Positions 38,284 to 50,300 are shown, counted from the first letter of the stretch. The stretch: DNA of 64,000 nt from Bacillota bacterium (GCA_023386955.1 JAEWIS010000049.1:1-64000), one strand, 5' to 3'. A program made the numbers and translations. The notes: generated from the letters alone by a model not told the origin.

Positions 38284-40125
38284 TCACCAGAACAATTCCA
38301 TACTTTGCTTGTATCGGGCGAGCTCTTCTACATCAGGATTTAACCGCTCTGCCATCTCCAAGACCTGATCAAGCCCGTCCACTTCACGCATATGGAATTG
38401 AACAAGTGTGTGCCCCAAATGGTTCACTTCCAGCAGTCCCTCTTCCCGGATATCCTCCAGACACTGCAAGGCCGTTTCCTTAAGTTGGTCCAAATAGTCA
38501 TCCTGATCAAACGGCAATTTCTTCAATAGTGAAGGAAGCAAAGCAAATGCATCCTCCGCTAAATTCCATTTCCCCGATTCATCTATGATATACCGGAGGC
38601 TTTCATCAACATTTGCCTTGGCATATTCCTCCTCGGTTGAAAGGACAGTCCAAAAAACAGAAGATTCTCCATCATGATCAAAAGCCAGTGTAAACTGGTA
38701 GGCGGTTTCGCTGGAAAAATGAGTCGCTGCATATTCCAATGCCACACGCACAGCAGCCCGCAGATTCAAAGCAAACGCTGCGTATTTAGCTTTCGGTTTC
38801 TGCCGCTTTCCTTGTTTTGTTGCCAGCTTATTCTCCGACTTCAGCCTGGTGTACAGTTCGACGTAGCTCTCATATTTTTCTATTTCCGCTTTATCCGGCT
38901 CCCGGAGCGGATAATCCTGCAATACAATGCCCTTTTCTATGGCCACCTTTTCCAAATATTCAGCCACATCCGATTTTCCGTCCGATACAGCCAATGAAAT
39001 AGGATTAAGACTAGTTCTCCAGCCTTTGTATTCATAATAGACGTTTATGCTTGACCCGGCCTCCACCAAAGTCTTTACCAGATCATAAGAAACCTTGTCC
39101 TTACTGAACCGAATTGCCATTTGCAATAAATCCCCTTTTTTATCCTGTGCCGCCGTGTGGGGATATTCCTTCAACAAATACAAGGCAACCTCTACATTGC
39201 TTTTGGCAATGGCAACTCCAACCCCCGGAAGTTTGATGCCGTTATACGAAGTCTTAACAGATTGCAAGGGGTCCGCCCCGCCCTGGATCATCCCCTTAAT
39301 CATCCCGACTGTTCCTTTTTCGCACATAAAATGAAGTGCTGTTCCATTTTCAAAAATGGGTTCGCGAAGTGCTGCTCCGCCGGTATTTGAAAAAAAGCCC
39401 ACCATTGCTTCGTTTTTTCTGCGGACGCCTTGAATGAGAACATTCTTGAAAAACCACAAATCCCCCTTTGTCAGTGGCTGCTGCCGGTTCTCAGTGGGTG
39501 CAGTTCCCGCGGGAACGGCAACCTCTTGTTTACGGCTGGCTTGTTCGATCAAGGAATAAATGCTGGCTGCCTCCTGCTCCCACTGGCTTCCCTGGAAGAA
39601 ATCGCGGAAAAGCAGCGCGTAAGACAAAACATTCTGCGCCTTTTCAAAAAAGGGATGCTCATAAGTTACAGACAAATCCAAATTTTTTTCCACCAAAACC
39701 CGGACCAGATCCAAATTCAATGTGAGGATGGCATAAAAATAAGGGTTGTTAAGGAAGGCATCCGTCCGGAAATCGTTCATATGTTTGGCCATTCTCACGG
39801 GGAGATTTTCACTTCCCGGGTTCATAACGGCATTACAAAAGGCCGGAATGCCTAACGTATCATCCAGTTGATTAAAGTCAGCCCCTTTTTCTATCAAGTA
39901 GACAATCATCTCGGGGCTTACACTATAGATGTCTACCATCTTCCCAATTACATTTTTATCCCTCTCCGATCTTGGCTTCGAATAATATGGGAGTTGAAAA
40001 AGATCCGGACACTTCTCCAAAAGCTTGTCTACATCTGTCTTGTTGTTTTCATATACGGCATCATAAATGCCCTCATAATAATTCTTTAATTCTTTTTTTG
40101 TGTATGTATTTTGTAGATGTGCCAA
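38284..40125 (-). CDS. Ankyrin-repeat-type protein with a C-terminal DUF4303-like region
   Basis: A 613-residue cytosolic protein. Residues about 10-400 are helical and hold divergent ankyrin repeats, clearest in EMIVYLIEKGADFNQLDD, GTALHFMCEKGTVGMIKGMIQGGADPL, NVEVALYLLKEYPHTAAQDK and VKTLVEAGSSINVYYE. Residues about 430-613 form a different domain (NLRAAVRVALEYAATHF, YQFTLAFDHDGESSVFWTVLST) resembling DUF4303-type domains, by eye. The start is TTG at 40125, with AAGGAGAG 8-9 nt before it. It lies 19 bp behind the hybrid sensor gene and just ahead of the SUKH gene. Such pairings occur in immunity-gene clusters; no function is proven. Confidence 0.75.
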   Translation of the reverse strand: MAHLQNTYTKKELKNYYEGIYDAVYENNKTDVDKLLEKCPDLFQLPYYSKPRSERDKNVIGKMVDIYSVSPEMIVYLIEKGADFNQLDDTLGIPAFCNAVMNPGSENLPVRMAKHMNDFRTDAFLNNPYFYAILTLNLDLVRVLVEKNLDLSVTYEHPFFEKAQNVLSYALLFRDFFQGSQWEQEAASIYSLIEQASRKQEVAVPAGTAPTENRQQPLTKGDLWFFKNVLIQGVRRKNEAMVGFFSNTGGAALREPIFENGTALHFMCEKGTVGMIKGMIQGGADPLQSVKTSYNGIKLPGVGVAIAKSNVEVALYLLKEYPHTAAQDKKGDLLQMAIRFSKDKVSYDLVKTLVEAGSSINVYYEYKGWRTSLNPISLAVSDGKSDVAEYLEKVAIEKGIVLQDYPLREPDKAEIEKYESYVELYTRLKSENKLATKQGKRQKPKAKYAAFALNLRAAVRVALEYAATHFSSETAYQFTLAFDHDGESSVFWTVLSTEEEYAKANVDESLRYIIDESGKWNLAEDAFALLPSLLKKLPFDQDDYLDQLKETALQCLEDIREEGLLEVNHLGHTLVQFHMREVDGLDQVLEMAERLNPDVEELARYKQSMELFW

Positions 40126-40144
40126 TGAGCATCTCTCCTTTTAT

Positions 40145-43100
40145 TTATATTTTGAACCGGAACCACACCTTCGTCCATTCTCCTTCCACACTGGCTACGT
40201 TTAAGGTTTCCCCATAGTAGTACGTCAATCTCCGGTGGATGTTGGCCAGCCCTACTCCCCGCCGTTTGGAGGAGGTTTTCTCCTGGCTCCACAAACGCTC
40301 CAGCTGCTCGCGGCTCATACCGGCTCCGTTATCCCACACCTCCACCAATATTGCGTCCTCCTCCAGGGTGACGGTCAGCTTCACCGTTCCCCCCTCCACC
40401 TTCTTCATCACGCCATGGCGGATGGCATTCTCCACCAAGGGCTGGATGGTAAGCGGAAGAATTTTCTGTTTCATGGCTTCCTGGGGAATCTCGCAGAGGA
40501 AGGTCAGTCTGTCGTCAAATCTCACTTTTTCGATTTCCACGTAATCCGTGATTAACTGAAGCTCATCCTGCAGCACCCCGAAGCTGTCCGGCCGGGGTTC
40601 GAAGCTCCGCCGCAGATAGTTGCTCAGATGGGTGATCAGCTGCTCCGCCCGCAGCCAATCTGTCTGGCAGATGGCAATGATCGAATTGAGGGCGTTAAAC
40701 AGGAAGTGGGGTTTGATTTGGGATTGCAGGAAATCCAGCTCCGCCTTCATAACGGCGTTTACGGATTTTTTGAGCTGTAGCAGGGTGGAGGCCCTGGCCC
40801 GCACCTCCGAAGCATCGAAGGGCTTCACAATAAAATCATTGGCCCCTGCCTTAAAGCCTGTTGCAATATCACTGGGCGCATGAAGCACCGTCAACAGCAC
40901 AATGGGCAGCTCAAACAAGGAAAAACGCTTGCGGATTTCGCGGCAGACCTCCAGCCCGGACATTCTGGGCATCATCACATCCAACAGAACCAGATCAATA
41001 TCGGTACGGCTCCGCAGAATCTCCAGCGCCTCCATCCCATTGGTGGCCCACAGCACGGTGTAGGGTTCGTTGGCGAATAAGCGGGAGAGCACCTGCAGGT
41101 TGGAGGATTCATCATCCACTGCCAGAAGGGTAAAGCAGCCTGTTTCCTGGTGGGGCAAACCCACCGGACCTTCACCTGCGGCCAGGTAGCTTGTGTCATT
41201 GGCGGCTGCAGACTCCAAGACCGTATGGTCAAGAGGGCTGGCAACCGGCAGCGTAAAGGCAATACCCGTTCCCCGGTCGGGTTCGGACCAGTCGATATAA
41301 ATCTCCCCGTCCATCAGATGGAGCAGCCTCCTGCATATGGAAAGACCAAGTCCCGTTCCCCCATACTCGTAAGGGGAATGGGCTTGCTCGAAGGGCTGGA
41401 ATACCGTCTCCCATTGGGAGGGTGCAATCCCTACGCCGGTGTCCTCAACCAGGATAACTACCTGGTCCTCTTTCATCTCCGCCGAAATGACGATGGAGCC
41501 TGCCTGAGTGAATTTGGCCGCATTGCCCACCAAATTGTGGATCACCTGCTTCAGCCGGTTTTCATCGGCATATACGGGTGGCAGCCCCTCCGGAATCGCA
41601 TTGACCAAGCGGATTTTCTTGCCGGCGATGACATTGCGGAACAGATCGAACACCAAAGAGACGGAAACACGAACATCTACGGCGGAGGGATGAATGGTCA
41701 GCTCATTGCGCTTGATCTTTTCCATGTCCAGAATATCATGCACCAGGGAGGACAGCCTTCTGGAGGTATCCCGGATTAAGGAGAGATTCTGCCTGTGACT
41801 GGCATTCAATTCCTCCCCGGTTTCCAGCATATTTTGGGAGAGGTTGATGATACCGTGAAGCGGAGTCTGAAACTCATGGGAGGTCTGGAGCAAAAACTCG
41901 TCCTTCTGCCTGTCCGCCTGCCGCAGCTTGGCCGCCATATTCTCGATGGTATTGTAGGCCTCCGAGAAGCGGTAGGACATAATGAAGGAGGATAAAAAGC
42001 AAAAGCTTAACATCGCATAATAGCCAAATTTAAAATCCAGCACCAGGCTGCTCAGGTACAGGGCAAAGTCGATTAGCCCGACGAAGTAGCAGAGTAAGGC
42101 CAATATAAACAGCCCCAGGCTTTTCTTCGTAAACTCCCCGTATCTGCCCTTCCGGTACGCATGGAGTAATACCCCGAGAATGATCAGGTACGCCCCAAGC
42201 TGAACAGTGCTGGCCACGATGTTAAAGTCGGAATACCATTGGAACGGGGCCACCAGGACAAATGCGATGTAGGCCCACATGATAGAAGAGACGATGCCGG
42301 TAAACCGCCGGGAGATCAGGCCCTTGCACATATGCTTGATGAACATGACCATGGTGATGAAGGAAAAATATAAGGAAACCGCCTGGATTTTATAATACAG
42401 CTCGGTGGGCATATGAATGTGCTCCACAATCATCCGGTCGCCGTTGCTGGCGAAGGACCAGGCAATCACAATGCAGCTCAGCCCAAAATAGAGAAGCCCC
42501 TTCTCTTCTCTGCGGATGATGTATATGCCCAACTGATAGCAGCCCAGCATCAATAGGGATACGATCAAGGATAAATTGAGAATGCTGCTGTTGGTATTAA
42601 AGGTTTGGATCCCTTGGGCGCTTCCGAAATAAATCGGGTAGGGGATTCCCCCTTGGCTATTCTCGAAGTTGGCGGCATAAATAAGAATTTCGGCCGTATC
42701 TCCCTGAACCGGGAAATACACATTATACGGTTTATTCTGATAGGCGTATTCGCTTTGAGATAGGGCCGGAGCACCGCTGCCCCCCACCTTTTGCCCGTTC
42801 ACATAGATTTCGCTGGCCATCCGGATGTTGGAGACCCGGAGCCCGTACACAAGAGAGGAGGGTTTGACCTTAACCTGAAGACGGTAAGTCGCCGCACCCT
42901 TGGAACGGAAATCCCCGTCCTTCTCCAATTGTCTCCAGAACCCCGGCACCTGCATCAATTCCGGTGCCGTCCCCTGCTCGATTCCCGGCTCCAGCAGCTG
43001 ATTCCAATAAAATTGCCACATTCCGTCCAACGGGACCACCTGATTGGCATGAAAATCCCACGCCGATAAATCCAGCATCCCGTTATGGGCCGGCTCCGGG

Positions 43101-43195
43101 GCGGTTCCCTTGTTATCTGTGGCTTCCAATAAGCTAAACAATAAAAGAAAACATCCCAGGCTGACTGCAATCAGCAGCACCAGCATTTTTTTCAT
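40145..43195 (-). CDS. Hybrid sensor with 7TMR-DISM input, HisKA kinase, receiver and LytS-type second kinase
   Basis: A 1016-residue membrane protein. Signal-like helix 1-25; outer beta domain of 7TMR-DISMED2 type (about 40-185, LDGMWQFYWNQLL ... ATYRLQVKVK ... IYVNGQKVG); seven helices (about 200-410); HisKA with acceptor His in QTSHEFQTPLHGI near residue 440; HATPase (DENRLKQVIHNLVGNAAKF, GTGLGLSICRRL); receiver domain (LLAVDDESSN, Asp in DLVLLDVMMPRMSG near residue 745, VKPFDASE); then a second kinase of LytS/YesM type with His in QSQIKPHFLFNALNSI near residue 845 and its own ATPase domain (PLVENAIRHGVMKKV). Two complete kinase modules in one chain is unusual. No DNA-binding domain is present. 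Confidence 0.92.
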   Translation of the reverse strand: MKKMLVLLIAVSLGCFLLLFSLLEATDNKGTAPEPAHNGMLDLSAWDFHANQVVPLDGMWQFYWNQLLEPGIEQGTAPELMQVPGFWRQLEKDGDFRSKGAATYRLQVKVKPSSLVYGLRVSNIRMASEIYVNGQKVGGSGAPALSQSEYAYQNKPYNVYFPVQGDTAEILIYAANFENSQGGIPYPIYFGSAQGIQTFNTNSSILNLSLIVSLLMLGCYQLGIYIIRREEKGLLYFGLSCIVIAWSFASNGDRMIVEHIHMPTELYYKIQAVSLYFSFITMVMFIKHMCKGLISRRFTGIVSSIMWAYIAFVLVAPFQWYSDFNIVASTVQLGAYLIILGVLLHAYRKGRYGEFTKKSLGLFILALLCYFVGLIDFALYLSSLVLDFKFGYYAMLSFCFLSSFIMSYRFSEAYNTIENMAAKLRQADRQKDEFLLQTSHEFQTPLHGIINLSQNMLETGEELNASHRQNLSLIRDTSRRLSSLVHDILDMEKIKRNELTIHPSAVDVRVSVSLVFDLFRNVIAGKKIRLVNAIPEGLPPVYADENRLKQVIHNLVGNAAKFTQAGSIVISAEMKEDQVVILVEDTGVGIAPSQWETVFQPFEQAHSPYEYGGTGLGLSICRRLLHLMDGEIYIDWSEPDRGTGIAFTLPVASPLDHTVLESAAANDTSYLAAGEGPVGLPHQETGCFTLLAVDDESSNLQVLSRLFANEPYTVLWATNGMEALEILRSRTDIDLVLLDVMMPRMSGLEVCREIRKRFSLFELPIVLLTVLHAPSDIATGFKAGANDFIVKPFDASEVRARASTLLQLKKSVNAVMKAELDFLQSQIKPHFLFNALNSIIAICQTDWLRAEQLITHLSNYLRRSFEPRPDSFGVLQDELQLITDYVEIEKVRFDDRLTFLCEIPQEAMKQKILPLTIQPLVENAIRHGVMKKVEGGTVKLTVTLEEDAILVEVWDNGAGMSREQLERLWSQEKTSSKRRGVGLANIHRRLTYYYGETLNVASVEGEWTKVWFRFKI

Positions 43196-43308
43196 CAGGC
43201 AATCTACTCCGTTTCATACCCATGGAAAGACGCAGGCTCCGCCTTTTTTCTCATTATAACAGGTTATTGCAGATCCGCCGCATGATAAAAAACACAGTCC
43301 AACGCATG

Positions 43309-43333
43309 AAAAAAGACGCCGGAGGCCGGCGTC
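43309..43333 (-). terminator. Intrinsic terminator after the RNA methyltransferase gene
   Basis: On the minus strand GACGCCGG pairs with CCGGCGTC (43315-43322 and 43326-43333) around a 3-nt loop, followed by six T, starting right at the stop codon. Confidence 0.9.
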
Positions 43334-43334
43334 C

Positions 43335-44186
43335 TTATTCCTTCCCGTATACGGTCACGATAAATTCCAGCGGTGTCCGAAGCTCACTCTTTTCCATGAG
43401 TTTCTCCAGCATGGCAGGTTCGGTGCGCCAATAGTAGGGCGTCATCATCACCAGATTACGGATGGCGGACGGCTCTGTCAGAACCAGTTCACTCTGAATG
43501 CGCTGCTTCTCAAGGACGGTAAACGACGGATAAGGGTGCTCCGCTTCATCGTTCAAATAAGGCTTCGGATACAGCAGCTCCTTCAACCCATAGAGGTGAT
43601 GCTTCCCGGGAGTTACCGTTACCAGCTTCCCCCCGTAGCGGAGCACTCTCTTGAATTCACTGTCGCTATGGGGCGCAAAAATCTGAAATACACCATCCAC
43701 CGATTCCGTGCGGACGGGGAGCTTCTTGGAACTGGCGACGGCATAATGAATGCCTGTGCCGTTCCCGGCTGCCATAGCGATGGCGTCCTTGGAGATATCC
43801 GTTCCGTATAGACTGGCTTCTATACCAGCCTTACGAAGATGCGCATTCATACTTTCCAGATAATATCCTTCGCCGCAGCCCGCATCGAGAAGGGTGAGTG
43901 GATCCGCCCCTCTGCCCGCCACTTCCTCTGCCAGCCCGGCAGCCTGCATGGACAGCGCATCCGACAGTTTATTGAAATAACCCGCCTCAAGAATGCTCCG
44001 CCTGGCCCCAAGCATCAATTTACTGTCACCGGGCTCCTTGCTTTTCCGCTGGTTAACCAATAACAAATTCAGATATCCCTTGGCCGACAGGTCATAGGTA
44101 TGCCGGTTTAAGCACCGGTAGCTCCGGTCTGCCTGCTCCAGCTCCTCGCCGCATACCGGGCAAGCCCATATATGAAGCCTCTCCAT
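43335..44186 (-). CDS. RlmA-type 23S rRNA (guanine-N1) methyltransferase family protein
   Basis: A 283-residue enzyme. The N-terminus holds a zinc ribbon (CPVCGEEL, then CLNRHTYDLSAKGYLNLL), followed by the SAM-binding domain with LLDAGCGEGYY near residue 98, GTDISKDAI near residue 127 and IFAPHSDSEFKRVLRYGG near residue 167. The layout and length match RlmA/RrmA, which methylates G745 or G748 of 23S rRNA using SAM; RlmA(II)-type enzymes of Gram-positives affect macrolide response. Which position is used here cannot be told. GGGGGGAG precedes the ATG. It stands alone with a strong terminator. Confidence 0.9.
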   Translation of the reverse strand: MERLHIWACPVCGEELEQADRSYRCLNRHTYDLSAKGYLNLLLVNQRKSKEPGDSKLMLGARRSILEAGYFNKLSDALSMQAAGLAEEVAGRGADPLTLLDAGCGEGYYLESMNAHLRKAGIEASLYGTDISKDAIAMAAGNGTGIHYAVASSKKLPVRTESVDGVFQIFAPHSDSEFKRVLRYGGKLVTVTPGKHHLYGLKELLYPKPYLNDEAEHPYPSFTVLEKQRIQSELVLTEPSAIRNLVMMTPYYWRTEPAMLEKLMEKSELRTPLEFIVTVYGKE

Positions 44187-44328
44187 AACAGACTCCCCCC
44201 ATTATTTGCATATATCGCTCCATTTTAGCACAAGCGCTTCATTATTCAATCCCGGCACCATATGCCTGTTTTCCAGACTTCCCCCGCCATGCACCGGCAT
44301 GTTTAGAAAATGTTTATAGGCCTCCACG

Positions 44329-44334
44329 TATAAT
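44329..44334 (+). promoter_or_regulatory. Likely -10 box for the giant S-layer gene
   Basis: TATAAT at 44329-44334, preceded at a suitable distance only by a weak AGAAAA-type -35 region (about 44305-44311). The start codon is 66 bp on, leaving a short leader. Confidence 0.45.
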
Positions 44335-44399
44335 GTCTATATTCGGTTAAGTTTGTCGAATTTTACCTAACATGCTCGAATGAGAGGAGAGTTCTTTTT

Positions 44400-47300
44400 G
44401 TGAAATATTCTTTATGGAAGAAGCTTCTGGTTTACACCCTTTTATGTGCCTTATTGGTTCCTAATATCCTGATCCGTCAGGCTTCTGCCGGGGAGAACGA
44501 TTATTTGGATGTGGTTTCGACGGCGGGTGAAAATATCGACGGCCGCTTCAACAGTGTGGTGTATGCCAACGGAAAGTATACGGCTGTAGGTGAAGAGGGA
44601 CGCATCATTCGATCTGTGGATGGATTGAGCTGGGTGAGAGTGACAACGGAGGCGACGAACGCAACGACGAAATGGAAGAGCCTCATTTATGCCTTAGGGG
44701 TTTATGTTGCGGTAGGAGAAGACAGTGCAACGGGAAGGGCAGCGTTGATGACTTCGCCCGACGGGGAAAGCTGGACCAATCGGTCCACTGTTATAAACGC
44801 CAGCAGACTGGAAAAGGTAAAATATTTGAACGGCAGTTTCTATGCTGTAGGGGGACGAAGCTTTACAGACCTCCGCATACAGGATACGGGAGTCATTTAT
44901 AAATCTGATACGGGAGTTAACTGGACTGTATGGGACACGGTGCCGCGTATCGTACCGTTAGAAACCCCTTCGTCAACCGAATTCACTTTAACGGATTTTG
45001 GTCTAGCGAACAGTTATTATGTCGTAACGGGAAATCAGCTCGGCGGATACTCCTATACCCTGTTCCCGGGAATCGGGTGGACGAATGTATTCATCGGCAA
45101 CAAACCTCTGGGGGCAATTTCCCACTATAACGGCAAGACGCATATTGCCGAAAAAGGGGGAATCGGATATTCGGGCAGTACCCTGGTCTCCCTCAGCGCT
45201 GATCCAGACTACAATGGAATGCATGACCTGCTGAAGGTGGGAACAACCTTTTACCGTTTCGGCAAAGAAGGCCGGATGTATTCATCCACGGATGACGGCG
45301 TTAACTGGAATCAGCAGCTTCCGGTTACCAATGCAACGATTTTGTCAATGGCTACCAATGGTATCGGTATGGTGCTTATTACCTCCACCGACCATAGCTT
45401 AATTGTTTCCTCCGACAGAATCCATTGGTTGAAGCTTCAGTCCAGTTTACAGTCTATGGCCTTCAACGGGTACGGATGGGTTGTGGTAGGCACCTCAAAA
45501 TCCATAAATGAAGGAGAAAAGCCGGACGGCACCATATTGACTTCCTTCAACGGTTGGGATCAATTGAGACCGGCAGTAAACGTATTGCCTAATGTGTCGT
45601 TTTCCAAAGTTGCATTTGGAAACAATGTGTTTGTCGCAATGGGCAATAAAATTGGAGTGTCCAACTATGGAGACAACTGGACACTGTTCGAATTTCCTAC
45701 AGGCGTTAGTGGACATGTAACCGGGTTAACCTTTGGCAATGGCAGATTTGTGGCTGTCACGGATCAAAATGAAATTCTGGCTTCTCCGGACGGACGAAGT
45801 TGGTCAGTGGATACCGGCCCGATTGCCGGGGGATTGACCAATATAAAGTATATGAATGGTAGATATATCGCTCTGGGAAACAACGCCGCATTCATATCCG
45901 ATTATTATGGATTGAACTGGGTCAAGCTGGCTTCGCTGAATACCTATCTCGATGAAGGTTACTCGATAAAAGATATCACGTACGCGGACGGCTCCTACGC
46001 AGCACTTGCTTATGCTGAGCCTTTTGGTACCGTGATTTTGAAAAGCAGCGGGGAGTTAAGCGCTGATTCCATTTGGATGATGCATCCGGTTCCGTATGGT
46101 TCTGTTGAATTAAACTCCATTGCTTATGGAAACGGTTATTATGTCATCTCTGGAGCGAAGCTGGGCAGCAGAAAAGAGCCCATTATTTATTCCTCTCCTG
46201 ATTTGAATGTTTGGACACCGTACTCTGAATATGCTCTGGGTCTGAAGGGAGGCGGCTTACATTCTGTTTCTTTCCAGGATGGAAAATTCTATGCGGTCGG
46301 AGAAAACAGCGCAAGGGTTGTATTACGCAAATTGAGCAATCCGAGCCTGGCGAGTGTGCTTGGACAAACAGACAACGCCCCGGGAGGCGGGGACGGATTG
46401 ACGCCTGGAACAGCTATTCACTGGACACTCTTCGTGCCTAATGAAACTGCATCTCTTGGTTTGGAGGATATTGTCCAATCCGATTACAGCCATTGGTTTC
46501 AATTGTATTCGTTGTTCGACTATGAGTCCGGCGAAATAACCGGCAGCTCCACACTTGAATTGATACCCGGTGGAATGACAACCGCCCACATCAAGGTCAG
46601 TGCCCCAGACGGTGCGATGAAATATTACGCCGTCTCCATAAACCGGGCTGAGGGAGCTCCCGACATTGCCCACCTGGATCATAACGGTACAGTCACCCAC
46701 TATTCGTCCATTCAAGCAGCCATTAATGCAGCTGTAGACGGCGATACGGTTACTGTCGACGCCGGCAGATTCCGTGAGCAGCTCACCATTACGCATAATA
46801 TTACGCTGAAAGGCGCGGGCATGGATGCAACCGTCATTGAAGCGCCGGATTCTACCGCCCTCGTCCCAAGCAATTGGCAAAACTTGAAGAGCCAATTGGT
46901 TTATGCGGTAGTGAATGCCCGAACAAACTCCAGCGGAGAAGTCGTCATTAAGGATCTTACCGTAGATGGCCGGAAAATGGGGTATATTGCCGCATATAAC
47001 GGGGATGAAAGTATATACACCTACACCGGAATCGCAGTAAGGGACAGCTCCGCCGTCATTGACCGGGTTAAGGTCATGGATATCCGGGATACTTATTCTG
47101 ACTATCCATACAGTGTTGTGCCTCTGCCGGGGGATTACTTTCCCCAGGATCAGCCTTCGGGTGCGAATCACAACGACAGCATCCTGCTGGAAGGTGCCGC
47201 TGGAACAGGCCCACATCGAGTAACGGTCTCCAACTCCAGCATTGAGCGGTTTCACAAAACCGGTATTTTGGCCTGGGGCCCAACTTTGGACGTCAATATT

Positions 47301-50300
47301 CACGATAACGACATTCAAGGCCACGGCAACACTCTGTACAGTACAGGCAACGGGATCCAGATCGCTTCCACAGATAAAACCTCCCAAGGCGGAGGGGACC
47401 GCAGAGGAACCACGGGGATTGTCCAAAATAACCATATCCATAATATCGGCCTGGTTATTCCGGAGCCGGGACAACCGGGAGGCTATTTGAATTTAGGGCT
47501 ATACGGCCCCACCGGTATTCTGTTAAATATGGCTGGAGACAACTTTATCGTTGAGGGCAACACCATAACAGGACCATCTGTTTATCCTTGGCACCTCAGC
47601 ACAACCTCCTCCGACGGAGGATACTCCAACGACGGAATCGGTGTAAGCTTCAGCAGAAACGCGACTATTCACGATAATGTGGTTACAGGCTTCAGTACAG
47701 GGATTTTGGAGGGCGGAACACTGCCGGGTTCTGCAATGAATTTGGACAACAATACGCTAAGCTCCAATCTGATCAATATCTGGACGTTGTCAGGCGACGA
47801 TGTAATCGATCTTGGGCCGAATGCGGGGACAATCGCATATAACCAAACCGGCAACGGAGTGGATACGATCTACGGCTTTGGTGACGGAGACAAAATTCTG
47901 GTCGTTGGTTTTGTGGAAGGTTCGATAGATGGGGTTATCGGATCTCCGCAGCTCGCGCAGTATGTCACCGACACAAACGGTAATCAAGTCATTAACCGGT
48001 ATTTGGACGGACGGTTTGTGGTGGATTTCACCAACGGAACAGTCACAACAGGTGACGGCACCTTAGTTGATGCTCATTCCGTAGAGATTGCCGTTACAGA
48101 CAATGTGACGACACTTTATATTGATACTGAGGGTGATGCGGATGCTCCGGAGCTTGTGATTAAGCTCGCCGGAACCTATGCCCCCGGGAATTTTGAACTG
48201 TACGGCAGCTCTATCCGTTACGTTTCGAGCAGTGTCATTGACGTTACAAGCTTGAGCTTTGACAAGAATGTCTTCGATACCTCCATTGGACATTACAGAG
48301 ATGCTGTGGTGAATCTGACGCTAAACAACCATCAATTGATGGATGTGCTTCTGAATGGAACAAGCATCGGCAGCGGGAATTACTTGGTCACCGGGTCAAG
48401 CCAAGTGACCCTCAGGAAGGAGTATTTAGCTACACTGGATACTGGCCCTCATGTATTCACACTGGATATGAGCGGAGGGGCTGATCCCACGCTGACCGTG
48501 ACCGTCAGTGATACATCCCCAACCCAGGAAGAAACACCGATGGCTGCTATCGACTTTGCCAATGAGAAATTAACCAATCTTGTGCCCGATGCCCAATACA
48601 AGATCAATGACACCGGTCTTGTTACGGCCAACGATGCAGGAGCTGCCGCTATCCTGGATAGCTGGCTGGACACAACCGTGTCCATTGTGAAGGCAGGCAA
48701 CGGCACCACCAAAACCGACAGTGCACCGCAGCTACTTCCGATTCCTGGACGCCATGCGGCCCCGGCTAACATCGGCAAAACAGATGAAACCTATCCGGGT
48801 GCATACAATGGCACCATCACCAACGTGAACGACACCATGGAATACAAGAATAGCTCGGGAGATGTATGGTCAAACGCCGGCAATGGCGTATCCTTACTTA
48901 CTTCCGGCACGTATTATGTGCGCTACAAGGCCACAGCTGCCCAATTTGTCTCATATGGCGCAGTAGTGACCATTGGCTCCATGAGCCCGGAAGAAACACC
49001 GGTGGCTGCTATCGACTTTGCCAACGAGAAATTAACCGGTCTTGTGGCCAATGCCCAATACAAGATCAATGACACCGGTCTTGTTACGGCCAACGATGCG
49101 GGAAATGCCGATATCCTGGACAGCTGGCTGGACACAACCGTGTCCATTGTGAAGGCAGGCAACGGCACCACCAAAACCGACAGTGCACCGCAGCTGCTTC
49201 CGATTCCTGGACGTCCTGCGGCCCCGGCTAACATCGGCAAAACAGATGAAACCTATCCGGGTGCATATAATGGCACCATCACTAACGTGAACGACACCAT
49301 GGAATATAAGAACAGCTCGGGAGATCTATGGTCAAACGCCGGTAATGGCGTATCCTTCCTTACTTCCGGCACGTATTATGTACGCTACAAGGCCACAGCT
49401 GCCCAATTTGTCTCATATGGCGCAGTAGTGACCATTGGCTCTACGGCTTCGAGTCCGGAAGAAACACCGGTGGCTGCTATCGACTTTGCCAACGAGAAAT
49501 TAACCGGTCTTGTGGCCAATGCCCAATACAAAATCAATGACACCGGTCTTGTTACGACCAACGATTCGGGAATTGCGGATATCCTGGACAGCTGGCTGGG
49601 GACAACCGTGTCCATCGTGAAGGCAGGCAACGGCACCACCAAAACCGACAGTGCACCGCAGCTGCTTCCGATTCCTGGACGCCCCGCGGCTCCCGCAGAC
49701 ATCGGTAAAACAGATGAAACCTACAACGGTGCACATAACGGGACCATCACCAATGTGAACGGTACGATGGAGTACAAGAAAGGCCCAGCTGGCGCTTGGA
49801 CAGATACAGGCGGCACTTCGGTAACAGGGCTTGCTCCAGATACCTACTATGTGCGCTACAAGGCTACATCTGCCCAATTTGTGTCGGACCCGGCAACGCT
49901 CACCATACTTGCATCCGGGAAGACGCAGGAGTATATGCCCTCGGCCATCATCAGTTTTGTGGACGAACACTTAATCGGACTTCTGCCCAACTCGGCATAC
50001 AAGATTAACGGCACTACGGTAACAGCCGATACGTATGGTCATATCGCTGTCAGCGGCAGCTGGATCGGAGAAACACTGTCTGTCGTGAAGACAGGTAATG
50101 ACACAACCACCATAGACAGTGCAGCTCAATCCCTCATGCTTCCGGGCCGTCCGGCAGTTCCTGCCAATGTCGGCAAAACAGATGAATCCTTCCCGGCCGC
50201 ACATGATGGAACCATCACCAATGTCACCACCTCTATGGAGTACAAAAGAGGCCTGGATGGCACATGGATGGCTATTGGCAGCACTACAATAACGGGCCTC

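Noticed and set aside
44225..44240. Possible catabolite (cre) site around AAGCGCTT ahead of the S-layer gene
   Set aside because: The spacing does not match the cre consensus, since the central CG is one base out of place.
46323..47474. 383-residue antisense frame inside the giant S-layer gene
   Set aside because: It is the complement of the beta-helix coding region; no motif or start signal supports it.
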